NCBI RefSeq assembly: GCF_004798665.1
Contig: NZ_CP039292.1
Coordinates: forward strand, 1,674,001 to 1,738,000
Source of the DNA: Actinomyces procaprae
GTDB lineage: Bacteria > Actinomycetota > Actinomycetes > Actinomycetales > Actinomycetaceae
Reading direction: 5' to 3'
Length of the DNA stretch: 64,000 nucleotides
Position 1 is the first letter of the stretch, and each line of letters begins with the position of its first letter. This document shows, piece by piece, positions 45,584 to 54,930 of this stretch. Under the pieces are notes generated by a model. That model did no database searches and had not been told where the DNA came from. It was given only the letters and a program-made list of their open reading frames with translations. The translations under genes were made by a program, and so were the position numbers.

Positions 45584-46624
45584 TCAGCGGCCGAGCCGAC
45601 GGCGCGCTGCGTGACGCGCGCGACGCGCCTTGACCAGGGCACGGTACAGCACCGGGCGCACGGGCACGTCCCATGCGCCGTCAACCTCGGTGGGGTGCTG
45701 GGCGAAGCGCCGCTTGTAGCGTCCAACGCTGTACAGCTCCGGCACCCGCGTGGACTCGGCCCCCATCAGGTCCAGTCCCCACATGCCCTCCGCGGCGAGT
45801 CGGCAGGCCACGGCCCAGTCCAGCGCCTCGGCGCCGCGGAAGCCACGCGACTCATTGGAGGAGGCTCCGTAGTAGGCGGCCGCATCCTTGCCGGAGACGG
45901 TCACCAGGTCCCAGCAGTGCGGCACGCCGTCACGCCGCAGCACGAACAGCCGGGCGTGCTCCGGCCCCAGGCTGGTGAGCATGTCCCAGTAGACCTGGGA
46001 GGGGTGGGGCCGGAAGCCGTCTCGCTGTGCGGTGGCCACCAGCACCTGGTAGACCTTCTCGAATTCCTCTCGGTCGAGTCCGGTCTCCTCGCTGATCGTG
46101 CATCCGGCCTCGCGGGCCACCCGCTCGGCCCGGCGCACACCGCGGCGCCCGTCCTTGGGCATCGCGGCCCGGATGGCCTCGGGCGTGCCCGGACGCAGGT
46201 CGATCACATAGGTGCGGTCGTAGGTGATGGAGCTGAGCAGCGGCAGCGTGTCGCGGGCCTGAAAGCGGGCGTGCATGCGGATGAAGGCGATGCGCCGGTC
46301 ACGCCGACGCGCCTCGGCCACGAGCAGGCGCCGCAGCTCCGCCTCGCGCGCCGGGGTCTGCTCGCTGAGCCACACCGGCCCGTGCTTGGCCCACAGGAAC
46401 GACCACTTGGCCACGGTGTAGCGGTAAAGCGCGATCACCGCCACGGTCTTGGAGTCCGCCTCATAGGCGTACCGGCCGAACAGCGCTCGGCCCTGACTGC
46501 GCTCGAAGGCCTCCCAGGGCCCGGTCTGCTCCAGGGGCGCCGGCGTGCCCCCGATGGCGAGGCGCATCCCGCGGGCGTCGAGGGGAACGAGGCGGCCGAG
46601 GACAGACTGTTGCGCTGTGGACAT
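45584..46624 (-). CDS. FemAB/FemX-family peptidoglycan bridge aminoacyltransferase
   Basis: About 346 residues from ATG 46624, which has AGGAGTG upstream. The twin GNAT fold of Fem/MurM-type enzymes is suggested by YLVATAQRDGFRPH-like and DAAAYYGASSNESRG segments and conserved FEKVYQVLVATA. These enzymes attach an amino acid from charged tRNA to the lysine or ornithine side chain of lipid II. The next gene upstream on this strand is an ATP-grasp ligase, suggesting the pair builds the interpeptide bridge. A second FemAB gene lies at 53611-54747. Confidence 0.85.
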   Translation of the reverse strand: MSTAQQSVLGRLVPLDARGMRLAIGGTPAPLEQTGPWEAFERSQGRALFGRYAYEADSKTVAVIALYRYTVAKWSFLWAKHGPVWLSEQTPAREAELRRLLVAEARRRDRRIAFIRMHARFQARDTLPLLSSITYDRTYVIDLRPGTPEAIRAAMPKDGRRGVRRAERVAREAGCTISEETGLDREEFEKVYQVLVATAQRDGFRPHPSQVYWDMLTSLGPEHARLFVLRRDGVPHCWDLVTVSGKDAAAYYGASSNESRGFRGAEALDWAVACRLAAEGMWGLDLMGAESTRVPELYSVGRYKRRFAQHPTEVDGAWDVPVRPVLYRALVKARRARHAARRRLGR

Positions 46625-46817
46625 AGGTTGGCACTCCTGTGCAGAAACTGTGTTTCGCACAGGATAGAGAATCCCGTCCCAGAGCGTGCCTCATCCGTAG
46701 GGATGATCCCGAGCCCAGAGTCCTCCTCAGGGAGAACCCCAACACCTCCTCCGGGGGCGGGACCGGCAGGTGCGTGAATACCGCCAGGCCGCCCCAGCTG
46801 TCTCGGGTAGGAACCTT

Positions 46818-48065
46818 TCAGCGCCGGCGCAGCAGCGGCTTGGGATGGTAGCGGTGGAACTTGCGGTCGTGGTTCAGCTTCTGGGCAGCCACCAGCAGGC
46901 GCCGGCGCAGGGAGCGCTCGGCGGGGTCGAGGAGCGGGTCTACGGCGCGCGGAGCCAGCCGCAGAACACGCCTACGCAGGGCGGGATCGTCGAGCTGATG
47001 GAGGACGAGGTGATGCGGAAGCAGGCTGTAGAGCACTTCTCTGCGGGCCTCGCGGCGGGGGCCGGGACGGCCGTCGACCAGGTCCGAGATCATGGGCACC
47101 ATCGGGTTCACCCCGGCGGCACTCATGTAGAACGAGTTCCTGCCGATGCGGGGGTTGACCTCGAAGAAGATCGCCCGGCCGTCGCGCGGATCAATCTTGA
47201 TGTCGAAGTTGGCGAATCCCCGGTAGCCGACCGAGGCGAGCAGTCGCTCGGCCCCGTCCCACAGCTCGGGGTAGGGCTGGGTGATCATGGCGACCGGGTT
47301 GCCGATGAGCGTGGGGGCGTGATCCTCGAGGAGCACCCGTGCCGAGCCGATCAGCGTCGTCTCCCCCGTGGAGGCGACATATGCGGTCACCGAGCGCATG
47401 GCGTCGTCGTCACCGGGGATGCGCTCCTGAATCAGGAAGGTGGAGCCGAAGCCGGCCCGCCGCAGGTCCTCCCACAGCGCGTGCAGCTGCTCCGGCGTGT
47501 CGAGGAAGTAGATCTTCCGCTTGCCCTCGAACTCCAGGTCGTCCCAGTCGGAGCCGATGGCGGCCTTGCCCACCAGGGGGAAGGGGATGCCGATCTGCGG
47601 ATCGCCGTCGGCCAGGTCCGCGCCCGTGACCTCCACCTGCCGGGGCGTGTGCAGCCCCAGGGCGGCGCAGGCCTGCACGAAGCCGACCTTGTTGCTCAGC
47701 TCGTCCATGGCCTGAACCGAGGGGAAGGGAACGACGTATCGCGGCTCGAGCTCGTCGCGATGCGCAGCCAGATCGCGCGCGACCGAGTCCCGGTTGGCCA
47801 TCACGACGGCACTTCGCTCCCCACGCCCCTCCACCAACTCGTGCAGGCGGGCGAGCATGGCTGCGGTGTCCGTGGACGCCTGCGGCACCACGTCGATGTA
47901 CGCGGACAGGCTGATCGCCTCGATCGGCCGGGCCGACAGGAGCTTGACCCGCTGCCCAGTGGCGTCGTGCAGCTGACGCGCCAGGGCGTAGGCGCCGATG
48001 TCACCGCCGATCACGACGGGTAGTAGATCCGGTCGGGAGGGGGTTTGGCGCTGCGAGCGGGGCAA
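46818..48065 (-). CDS. ATP-grasp carboxylate-amine ligase, possibly for peptidoglycan bridge
   Basis: About 415 residues from TTG 48065, preceded by AGCAGGAGG at ideal spacing; upstream frame crosses the tRNAs and is not coding. An N-terminal Rossmann-like domain (VVIGGDIGAYALARQL) is followed by the ATP-grasp core: GIPFPLVGKAAIG, FLIQERIPGDDDAMRS and FFEVNPRIGRNSFY. The architecture resembles D-aspartate ligase (Asl) of enterococci and related carboxylate-amine ligases. With the FemAB gene 193 bp downstream it is a candidate for adding an acidic D-amino acid (for example D-Glu) to the bridge. This is an inference. Confidence 0.72.
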   Translation of the reverse strand: MPRSQRQTPSRPDLLPVVIGGDIGAYALARQLHDATGQRVKLLSARPIEAISLSAYIDVVPQASTDTAAMLARLHELVEGRGERSAVVMANRDSVARDLAAHRDELEPRYVVPFPSVQAMDELSNKVGFVQACAALGLHTPRQVEVTGADLADGDPQIGIPFPLVGKAAIGSDWDDLEFEGKRKIYFLDTPEQLHALWEDLRRAGFGSTFLIQERIPGDDDAMRSVTAYVASTGETTLIGSARVLLEDHAPTLIGNPVAMITQPYPELWDGAERLLASVGYRGFANFDIKIDPRDGRAIFFEVNPRIGRNSFYMSAAGVNPMVPMISDLVDGRPGPRREARREVLYSLLPHHLVLHQLDDPALRRRVLRLAPRAVDPLLDPAERSLRRRLLVAAQKLNHDRKFHRYHPKPLLRRR

Positions 48066-48146
48066 GTGGAACCTCCTGCTGGTGTACCCGGGATGGGCCG
48101 TATTAGAAACGAAGACCCCGGACCGTCCGGTCCGAGGCCTTACCAG

Positions 48147-48218
48147 TGGGCGATACTGGGATCGAACCAGTGACCTCTTCCGTGTCAGGGAAGCGCGCTC
48201 CCGCTGCGCCAATCGCCC
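48147..48218 (-). tRNA. tRNA-Val (GAC)
   Basis: A 72-nt cloverleaf beginning GGGCGATTGGCGCAGCGG on the minus strand. The acceptor stem GGGCGAT pairs with ATCGCCC, the anticodon stem CTTCC/GGAAG holds loop CTGACAC with anticodon GAC (plus-strand 48184-48186), and the T-loop is GTTCGATC. CCA appears at the 3' end only partly (discriminator A then CTGG). Confidence 0.96.
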
Positions 48219-48219
48219 G

Positions 48220-48292
48220 AGCGGATGACGGGACTCGAACCCGCGACCCTCACCTTGGCAAGGTGATGCTCTACCAACTGAGCCACATCCGC
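48220..48292 (-). tRNA. tRNA-Gly (GCC)
   Basis: A 73-nt cloverleaf beginning GCGGATGTGGCTCAGTTGG on the minus strand. Acceptor GCGGATG pairs with CATCCGC, anticodon stem TCACC/GGTGA encloses loop TTGCCAA with anticodon GCC, and the T-arm loop is GTTCGAGTC. It is separated by one base from tRNA-Val, and both are probably cut from one transcript. Confidence 0.96.
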
Positions 48293-48475
48293 ATGCGTCG
48301 CCCCCTTGCGGGAGCCACTCGAGAAAACTAGCAGAGTGCTCCCGAGGCTGACAAATCGACCCGGCGCCATGTGGCGAAGCTCGCCCGGACCGAGTGCCCG
48401 GCGAGCGGCCATCCGAGGCGAAGTTGTTTGCACGGTTCCCGTACGGGGGCGTCAATCCGTGGCACAGTTGAGCCC

Positions 48476-51013
48476 ATGCACAGTCGCCCGACCCCCTCCG
48501 CGGACTCACCGGAACAAGCAGCAATACAGCCTGACGCCGTCCCCTCGGAGGCGCAGCCCGCGCAAGCGGCGCAGCCCGCGCAAGCGGCGCAGCCCGCGCA
48601 AGCGGCACAGCCCGCGCAGGAGGCACAGCCCGCGGAGGAACCTGAGGACCCGGAGCGGTCCATCTGGCCGGGGCGGCCCTACCCGCTGGGAGCCAACTAC
48701 GACGGCTCCGGCACGAACTTCGCGCTTTACTCCTCGGCGGCGCAGGCCGTAGACCTGTGCCTGTTCGACGACGCCGGCCGGGAGACCCGCATCCCACTGA
48801 CGGAGGAGGACGCCGACGTTTGGCACGCCTACCTGCCGTCCGTGCAGCCAGGCCAGCACTACGGCTATCGAGTGCACGGCCCCTACGACCCGGCGGCCGG
48901 CCACCGGTGCGACTCCTCCAAGCTTCTCCTGGATCCCTACGCGAAGGCGATCTCCGGCCAGGTGACCGGGTCCCGCGCGCTCTACTCCTACGACGTCGAC
49001 GATCCGTCGGTCCGCAACCAGGAGGATTCCGCGTCGGCCACCATGCGCTCGGTGGTGGTCTCCCCGTACTTCGACTGGGGCCATGACCGTCCGCCCGGCC
49101 ACGAGTACCACAACACGATCATCTACGAGGCGCACGTCAAGGGCATGACCCAGCTCAACGAGCGCATCCCGGAGCACCTGCGCGGCACCTATGCGGGCCT
49201 GGCGGAGCCGGCCGTGATCGAGCACCTCAAGGACCTGGGCATCACCGCCATCGAGCTGATGCCGGTGCACCAGTTCGTCAATGACACCTTCCTGCAGGAC
49301 AAGGGGCTGTCGAACTACTGGGGATACAACACCATCGGCTACTTCGCCCCGCACAACGCCTACGCCGCCCACGGCGCCGACGGCCAGCAGGTCCAGGAGT
49401 TCAAGACCATGGTCAAGGCCTTCCATGAGGCCGATATCGAGGTACTCCTGGACGTGGTCTACAACCACACGGCGGAGGGCAATCACCTGGGGCCGACCCT
49501 GTCCTTCCGCGGCATCGACAACGCCGCCTACTACCGGCTGGTGGACGGCGACCAGGCCCACTACTTCGACACCACCGGCACCGGGAACTCCCTGCTGATG
49601 CGCTCCCCCGCGGTCCTCCAGCTGATCATGGACTCCCTGCGCTACTGGGTGACGGAGATGCACGTGGACGGATTCCGCTTCGACCTGGCCTCCACCCTGG
49701 CCCGGCAGTTCCACGAGGTCGACAAGCTGTCCGCGTTCTTCGACATCATCCACCAGGACCCGATCCTGTCCCGGGTCAAGCTCATCGCTGAACCGTGGGA
49801 CGTCGGCGAGGGCGGCTACAACGTGGGCGAGTTCCCCGCCCTGTGGAGCGAGTGGAACGGCAAGTACCGGGACACGGTGCGCGACTTCTGGCGAGGAGAG
49901 CCGTCCACCCTGGGCGAGTTCGCCGCCCGGATCACCGGCTCCTCCGATCTGTATCAGCGCTCCGGCCGCACCCCCGTGTCCAGCATCAACTTCGTCACCG
50001 CCCATGACGGCTTCACCCTGCACGACCTGGTCTCTTACAACCACAAGCACAATGAGGCCAACGGTGAGGGCGGCGCCGACGGCGCCTCCGACAACCGCTC
50101 ATGGAACTGCGGCGCCGAGGGCCCCACGGATGACCCCGAGGTGCTGGCGCTGCGGGGCAGGCAGGTACGCAACTTCATCGCCACGATGATGTTCAGCCAG
50201 GGCGTGCCCATGCTCTGCCACGGCGACGAGATGGGCCGCACCCAGGGGGGCAACAACAACGGCTACTGCCAGGACAATGAGATCACCTGGCTCAACTGGG
50301 ACCTGACTGAGGAGCAGGAGGATCTGCTCGCCTTCACCCGCAACATGATTCGCCTGCGTCGGGACCATCCGGTGCTGCGCCGACGGCGCTTCTTCACCGG
50401 TGAGGCCGGCCACGGCGGCGAGTCCGAGCTCGGCGAGATCGAGTGGCTCAGCCCCTCCGGTGCCCGCATGACCGATGAGGACTGGGACACGTGGTACGCC
50501 CGTGCGATCACGGTCTTCCTTAACGGCGATGCGATTCACGAGCCGGACGAGCGCGGGCAGCGCATCACGGATGACTCCTTCCTGGCCTTGTTCAACGCCT
50601 CCAGTGAGGACATTGTGTTCACCCTGCCCGGCCCGGATCACTCGCCGCGGTGGCGCACGGTACTCGACACGGCACCGACGGCCGCGCCGCGCCCGGAGCA
50701 GGTCTCGACCGGCTCAGGTGAGGAGTCCGCAGCCGGTCAGCAGGTGACCGTGGAGGCGCACTCCATGCTGTTCCTCATCTCCGTCCCTGCGCCTGAGCCG
50801 GTGGAGGTGCCGCAGCCTCGCGAGATACCGAGGACCGTCGTCGCGCAGGCGCCTGTCAGCGCCGCCACCGAGCCGACGAGCGACAACTCCGAGCCGACCG
50901 CCGCCGAGCCTGCCGCCTCGACGGAGCGGATGACCACGTCACCGGAGCCGGCACCGGAATCGGAATCAGCACCGGAATCTGAATCGACGCCGGCAGCAGG
51001 AGGATCCGAATGA
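48476..51013 (+). CDS. glgX: Glycogen debranching enzyme GlgX
   Basis: About 845 residues from ATG 48476. After an Ala/Gln/Pro repeat (18-bp DNA repeats) comes a carbohydrate-binding N-domain (YPLGANYDGSGTNFALYSS) and a GH13 core with DVVYNHTAEG, GFRFDLAS, AEPWDVGEGG and TAHDGF, giving the catalytic Asp, Glu and Asp. It removes alpha-1,6 branches from glycogen limit dextrins. A 120-residue Ser/Thr/Pro/Glu tail follows the usual end. It overlaps treY by 4 bp (ATGA), linking glycogen breakdown to trehalose formation. Confidence 0.95.
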   Translation: MHSRPTPSADSPEQAAIQPDAVPSEAQPAQAAQPAQAAQPAQAAQPAQEAQPAEEPEDPERSIWPGRPYPLGANYDGSGTNFALYSSAAQAVDLCLFDDAGRETRIPLTEEDADVWHAYLPSVQPGQHYGYRVHGPYDPAAGHRCDSSKLLLDPYAKAISGQVTGSRALYSYDVDDPSVRNQEDSASATMRSVVVSPYFDWGHDRPPGHEYHNTIIYEAHVKGMTQLNERIPEHLRGTYAGLAEPAVIEHLKDLGITAIELMPVHQFVNDTFLQDKGLSNYWGYNTIGYFAPHNAYAAHGADGQQVQEFKTMVKAFHEADIEVLLDVVYNHTAEGNHLGPTLSFRGIDNAAYYRLVDGDQAHYFDTTGTGNSLLMRSPAVLQLIMDSLRYWVTEMHVDGFRFDLASTLARQFHEVDKLSAFFDIIHQDPILSRVKLIAEPWDVGEGGYNVGEFPALWSEWNGKYRDTVRDFWRGEPSTLGEFAARITGSSDLYQRSGRTPVSSINFVTAHDGFTLHDLVSYNHKHNEANGEGGADGASDNRSWNCGAEGPTDDPEVLALRGRQVRNFIATMMFSQGVPMLCHGDEMGRTQGGNNNGYCQDNEITWLNWDLTEEQEDLLAFTRNMIRLRRDHPVLRRRRFFTGEAGHGGESELGEIEWLSPSGARMTDEDWDTWYARAITVFLNGDAIHEPDERGQRITDDSFLALFNASSEDIVFTLPGPDHSPRWRTVLDTAPTAAPRPEQVSTGSGEESAAGQQVTVEAHSMLFLISVPAPEPVEVPQPREIPRTVVAQAPVSAATEPTSDNSEPTAAEPAASTERMTTSPEPAPESESAPESESTPAAGGSE
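48551..48640. repeat. 18-bp repeat encoding Ala-Gln-Pro-Ala-Gln-Ala in GlgX
   Basis: Five 18-bp units, the first three identical and the last two diverged, encode a flexible AQPAQA repeat between the GlgX start and its first domain. Unit length keeps the frame, so length polymorphism is possible. Confidence 0.85.
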
Positions 51014-53544
51014 CCGCCCCCGCCTCGAACCACCACCTGCCCTCACCTGACCGCCGCACCCCGGTGACCACCTACCGACTGCAGCTGGGTGAGGCCCTGA
51101 CCTTCGACGACGTGCGGGAACTACTTCCCTACCTGCGCGAGCTCGGCGTAACCGACCTGTACCTCTCCCCCATCCTCGCCGCCAGCCCTGGCTCCACCCA
51201 CGGCTACGACGTCGTCGACCACACCCATATCAGTGCAGTGATGGGCGGTCGGGAGGGCCTGGAGCGCCTGGCCCGGGACGCTCACGCAGCCGGACTGGGC
51301 ATAGTGGTGGACATCGTTCCCAACCACATGTCGGTACCGACGCCGATCTGGCACAACCCGCCCCTGTGGTCGGTGCTGCGCGACGGCCCGGCATCGCCGT
51401 ACGCCGCCTGGTTCGATGCTCCCCGCGGCGAGAAGCTGCTGCTGCCGGTGCTCGGGCAGCGCATCGGCAAGGTGCTTTCCGACGGTGAGCTCACCGTGGA
51501 GCGCATTAGCATTCCCACCGAGCCCGAGCGCGACGAGCAGTGGGTGCTGCGCTACTACGACCAGGTGTTCCCACTCGCCGTCGGCACGCACGACCTGCCG
51601 CTTCCGGAGCTTCTGCGCCGTCAGCACTATCGGCTCGCCTACTGGCGAGTCGGCGATGAGGAGCTCAACTACCGGCGCTTCTTCGACATCGCCACGCTGG
51701 CGGCCGTGCGCGTGGAGGACCCGGAGGTGTTCGCCGGCTCCCACGCGCTCATCCTCGAGCTGCTTGAGGCAGGCACGATTGACGCGTTGCGCGTGGACCA
51801 CCCCGATGGCCTGGCCGACCCGGAGGGATACTTGAACCGGTTGTCACAGGCGACCGGCGGCGCCTGGATCGCGGCCGAGAAGATCCTCGCCCCCGACGAA
51901 CTGCTGCCACCGAGCTGGCGCGCAGCCGGGACGACCGGATATGACGCCGCCTGGCGCATCGACCAGTTGCAGGTCGACCCCGCCGGAGCCCGCAACCTGG
52001 GGGCGCTGATGCGGGAGCTGACCGGGAACGTACCGATCGACTACACCCGTGTATCCAGTGACGCCAAGCGGGAGATCATCTCCGGCTCACTGGCCTCGGA
52101 GGTCAACCGCCTGGTGGAGCTGCTGCACACGATCACCTCCCGGGACCTGTATCTGTCCGACCACACCTTCCGGGACTTGCGGGCCTGCGTCGTGGAGCTG
52201 CTGGTGGCGGCCGACCGCTACCGCGCCTACGTGGTTCCTGGAAGGCAGGCCGAGGAGGAGCAGGCCCGTGTCCTGCGGGAGACCGCCGACCGTGCCCGCA
52301 CCCGCCTGTCCCCGGACCAGTTCCCGACGCTCGACTTGGTGGTGGCAATACTGCTGGGCGAGCAGGTCGGTGCAGGCGAGCCCTCCGACACGCCCGAGCG
52401 GGCCGAGATCATCACCCGATTCCAGCAGGTGTGCGGCGCCGTCACCGCCAAGGGTGTGGAGGACACCACCTTCTACCGGTGGACGCACCTGACCAGCCTG
52501 ACCGAGGTCGGCGGGGACCCCGCGGGCTTCGCCCTGCCCGCGGATGAGGCGCACGCCTGGGCACAGCGCGTGCAGCACGCCTGGCCCGCCACCATGGTCA
52601 CCTCCACCACACACGACACGAAGCGGAGCGAGGACGTACGCGCACGCATCGACGTGCTCGCCTCATACAGTGCCGAGTGGGCGGAGGTCGTCCACCGGCT
52701 GCGCGACCTGACTGCGGATGCGCGACCCGCCGACCTGGACGGGTGCACGGAGAACCTGTTGTGGCAGACGCTGTGGGGAACCTGGGCTCCCACCTCGGGT
52801 GACCCGATCGACGGCGAACGGCTGGGGGCGTACCTGATCAAGGCCGCCCGCGAGCAGAAGTCTTGGACAACGTGGACGGCGCCGGACGCCGAGCGCGAGG
52901 GCCAGCTGGCCGAGTACGCGAGCGCCCTGCTGAACCGGGCGGACGTGGCCGAGGAGATGAACGACTTCGCCGCACTGACCTCCAGGGCCGTGCGTGACAC
53001 GATTCTAGCGAACAAGGCGATGACCCTGACCTGGCTCGGGGTCGCCGACGTCTACCAGGGCAGCGAGGTGACCCGCACCAGCCTCGTGGACCCGGACAAC
53101 CGACGCCCGGTGCGCTACTCGGGGGAAACCGGACTGGGTGCCGCCCTGAAGCGGGACTCGCAGGCGCCTGCCGGTGCCGAGCTGACGGTGGACGAGGCCA
53201 AGCTGCGGCTCACCGCCCGGCTGTGCCGACTGCGCGCGGACAGGCCGGAGACCTTCGTCGGTGCGCGCTCGGGCTACTTGCCGCTGCCGACAACCACCGC
53301 CTGCGCCTTCGCCTACGCCCGCCTGCTTGATGACGAGGCCGACGTCGTTGTGGTGGTGCGACGCCTGGGCCGCCGCCTCGAGCGGCTTGGCGGCTGGGGC
53401 AGTCACACGATCGTGCTGCCACGGGGGACCTGGACCGATGTGCTCACCGGGGACGACGTCGTCGGCGGCACCAGGCTGCTTGCCGACGTCGTCGGGGACG
53501 AGGCCGTGACCATTCTCGCCCGTCCACGCGCCGCCCGGTCCTGA
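51010..53544 (+). CDS. treY: Maltooligosyl trehalose synthase TreY
   Basis: An 844-residue GH13 enzyme that turns the reducing end of maltooligosaccharides into a trehalose unit. Motifs include TTYRLQLGEALTFDDV, DLYLSPILAASPGSTHGYDV, VVDIVPNHM, LRVDHPDGLADPEG, VEDTTFYR, TSTTHDTKRSEDVRAR and VYQGSEV. It follows glgX with an ATGA overlap. No treZ (the hydrolase that releases trehalose) follows; the next gene is a FemAB ligase on the other strand, so treZ must lie elsewhere or upstream. Confidence 0.96.
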   Translation: MTAPASNHHLPSPDRRTPVTTYRLQLGEALTFDDVRELLPYLRELGVTDLYLSPILAASPGSTHGYDVVDHTHISAVMGGREGLERLARDAHAAGLGIVVDIVPNHMSVPTPIWHNPPLWSVLRDGPASPYAAWFDAPRGEKLLLPVLGQRIGKVLSDGELTVERISIPTEPERDEQWVLRYYDQVFPLAVGTHDLPLPELLRRQHYRLAYWRVGDEELNYRRFFDIATLAAVRVEDPEVFAGSHALILELLEAGTIDALRVDHPDGLADPEGYLNRLSQATGGAWIAAEKILAPDELLPPSWRAAGTTGYDAAWRIDQLQVDPAGARNLGALMRELTGNVPIDYTRVSSDAKREIISGSLASEVNRLVELLHTITSRDLYLSDHTFRDLRACVVELLVAADRYRAYVVPGRQAEEEQARVLRETADRARTRLSPDQFPTLDLVVAILLGEQVGAGEPSDTPERAEIITRFQQVCGAVTAKGVEDTTFYRWTHLTSLTEVGGDPAGFALPADEAHAWAQRVQHAWPATMVTSTTHDTKRSEDVRARIDVLASYSAEWAEVVHRLRDLTADARPADLDGCTENLLWQTLWGTWAPTSGDPIDGERLGAYLIKAAREQKSWTTWTAPDAEREGQLAEYASALLNRADVAEEMNDFAALTSRAVRDTILANKAMTLTWLGVADVYQGSEVTRTSLVDPDNRRPVRYSGETGLGAALKRDSQAPAGAELTVDEAKLRLTARLCRLRADRPETFVGARSGYLPLPTTTACAFAYARLLDDEADVVVVVRRLGRRLERLGGWGSHTIVLPRGTWTDVLTGDDVVGGTRLLADVVGDEAVTILARPRAARS

Positions 53545-53610
53545 GCGCCGGGCGGGCGCGGCGCGGCCCGGGCGTGCCGACGCCAAGCCCTGCCCGGCCG
53601 GGTCCTGCGG

Positions 53611-54747
53611 CTACTCGTTACCGTCGGCAGTCGCTTCGTCGGCGCCGTCACGGCCGCCGCGCAGGGAGCCAAGGCGCTCACGCAGCCGGGCGGTGCCCGA
53701 ATGCACCCGGTGCTTGAACGTCAGGGCACTCACCAGGGAGCCGTACACCCGCGGCCGCACCGGCACATCCCAGGGGCCGGGAATGGCCACGGTCCCGTCG
53801 GGCGTGAACTTGCCCTTGAAGGAGCCGACGCCGTTCAGCTCGGGTGTCCGCTCGGAGCCGGCACCCATCAGGTCCCAGGTTCGCACGCCGCGCTCACGCA
53901 GCCAGCAGCCCTCCTTGTACAGCAGTGCATCGGCGGCACGTCCCCGCCGCCCCTCCGCGGTCGAGGCGGCGTAGTAGCGTCCGGCGCCGTCGCCCCACAC
54001 CGTGTCAATGCTCCAGGCCAGCGCTTCGCCGCCACCACGGCGCGCCACGTACAGCCGGCAGTGGTCCGGCCCGAGGGTGCGCAGCATGGTGCGGTAGGTC
54101 TCCTCAGGAGCGGCATGGAATCCGTCCCGGTCGCCCGTCTCCAGGAGGATCTGGTACAGCTCCCCGAAGACCTCCTCAGCCTTGTCCGTCTCATCGTGGT
54201 AGGTGAGCTCGGTGTTGCGCAGCGCCTTGCGCACGTCACGGCGTCCGCGGGGCTTGAAGGAGGCCAGGAAGGCCTCGTCGTCGGCGCGGTCCACATCCAG
54301 GATGACGGTGTGGTCGTAGGCCATGGTCTGTAGCAGCTCACGCAGCCCGGGGTCGGGGTGAGTGAAGTGCAGCCGGACGAATACGATCGCCGGGTCGTGG
54401 AACCGCACTCCCTCAACCAGCAGTTCCCGCAGTTCCGCCTCCTCGGCGGCGGTCGGCTCCGCGCCCAGCCACACCGGGGCGTGCCGCGCCCACAGATAGG
54501 GGAAACCGCGTACATCCATGCGTGTCAGCGCGATCAGGGCTCGCGGAGTGCCGTCGGCGGTCTCGTACACGAGCCGTCCCCACGGCTCCCGTCCGTCCAT
54601 CGCAGCATCGAAGGCGTCCCAGGCTGAGGTCTGCTCGATCGGCAGCGTGGTGGCGGCGTCCTCTGCGATGCGGCGGAAGGTCTCCCAGTCGATGCGCCGC
54701 ATGGAGCCGCGGGATGCGAGCGGGCTGGCGTTCTCAGGCAAGGTCAT
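53611..54747 (-). CDS. FemAB-family peptidoglycan bridge aminoacyltransferase (second copy)
   Basis: About 378 residues from ATG 54747; the much longer upstream frame passes through a DUF3000 gene and is not coding. It shares with the 45584-46624 gene the segments TAWDAFDAAM-like start, PYLWARHAPVWLG, ELYQILLETGDRDGFHAA, YYAASTAEGRRGRAADALLY and DLMGAGSERTPELNGVG-SFKGKF. These are typical of Fem/MurM-like tRNA-dependent ligases. Two such enzymes could add two successive residues to the bridge. It is divergent from the DUF3000 gene. Confidence 0.85.
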   Translation of the reverse strand: MTLPENASPLASRGSMRRIDWETFRRIAEDAATTLPIEQTSAWDAFDAAMDGREPWGRLVYETADGTPRALIALTRMDVRGFPYLWARHAPVWLGAEPTAAEEAELRELLVEGVRFHDPAIVFVRLHFTHPDPGLRELLQTMAYDHTVILDVDRADDEAFLASFKPRGRRDVRKALRNTELTYHDETDKAEEVFGELYQILLETGDRDGFHAAPEETYRTMLRTLGPDHCRLYVARRGGGEALAWSIDTVWGDGAGRYYAASTAEGRRGRAADALLYKEGCWLRERGVRTWDLMGAGSERTPELNGVGSFKGKFTPDGTVAIPGPWDVPVRPRVYGSLVSALTFKHRVHSGTARLRERLGSLRGGRDGADEATADGNE

Positions 54748-54930
54748 GGAGTCGATTCCTGTCCTGTCTTCATAGCTGGTGTGGTCTCGCCGCCGCGAGC
54801 GAAGCCCGTCGGCCGGTCTCACGATAGACCACGAGTCCAGGCTACGGGGCGGTTGCATTGGTGAGACGTGTCGGCGCGCGGGATCGGCGTGGCAACATGT
54901 GCGGTGCATATCCGCCGGTAGCCTGAAGCA

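Noticed and set aside
45200..46777. Long plus-strand frame opposite thrS and the FemAB gene
   Set aside because: It lies antisense to two well supported genes and shows no recognisable domain.
48506..50050. Long minus-strand frame opposite glgX
   Set aside because: Antisense shadow of a GH13 enzyme with low-complexity Val/Gly/Leu composition.
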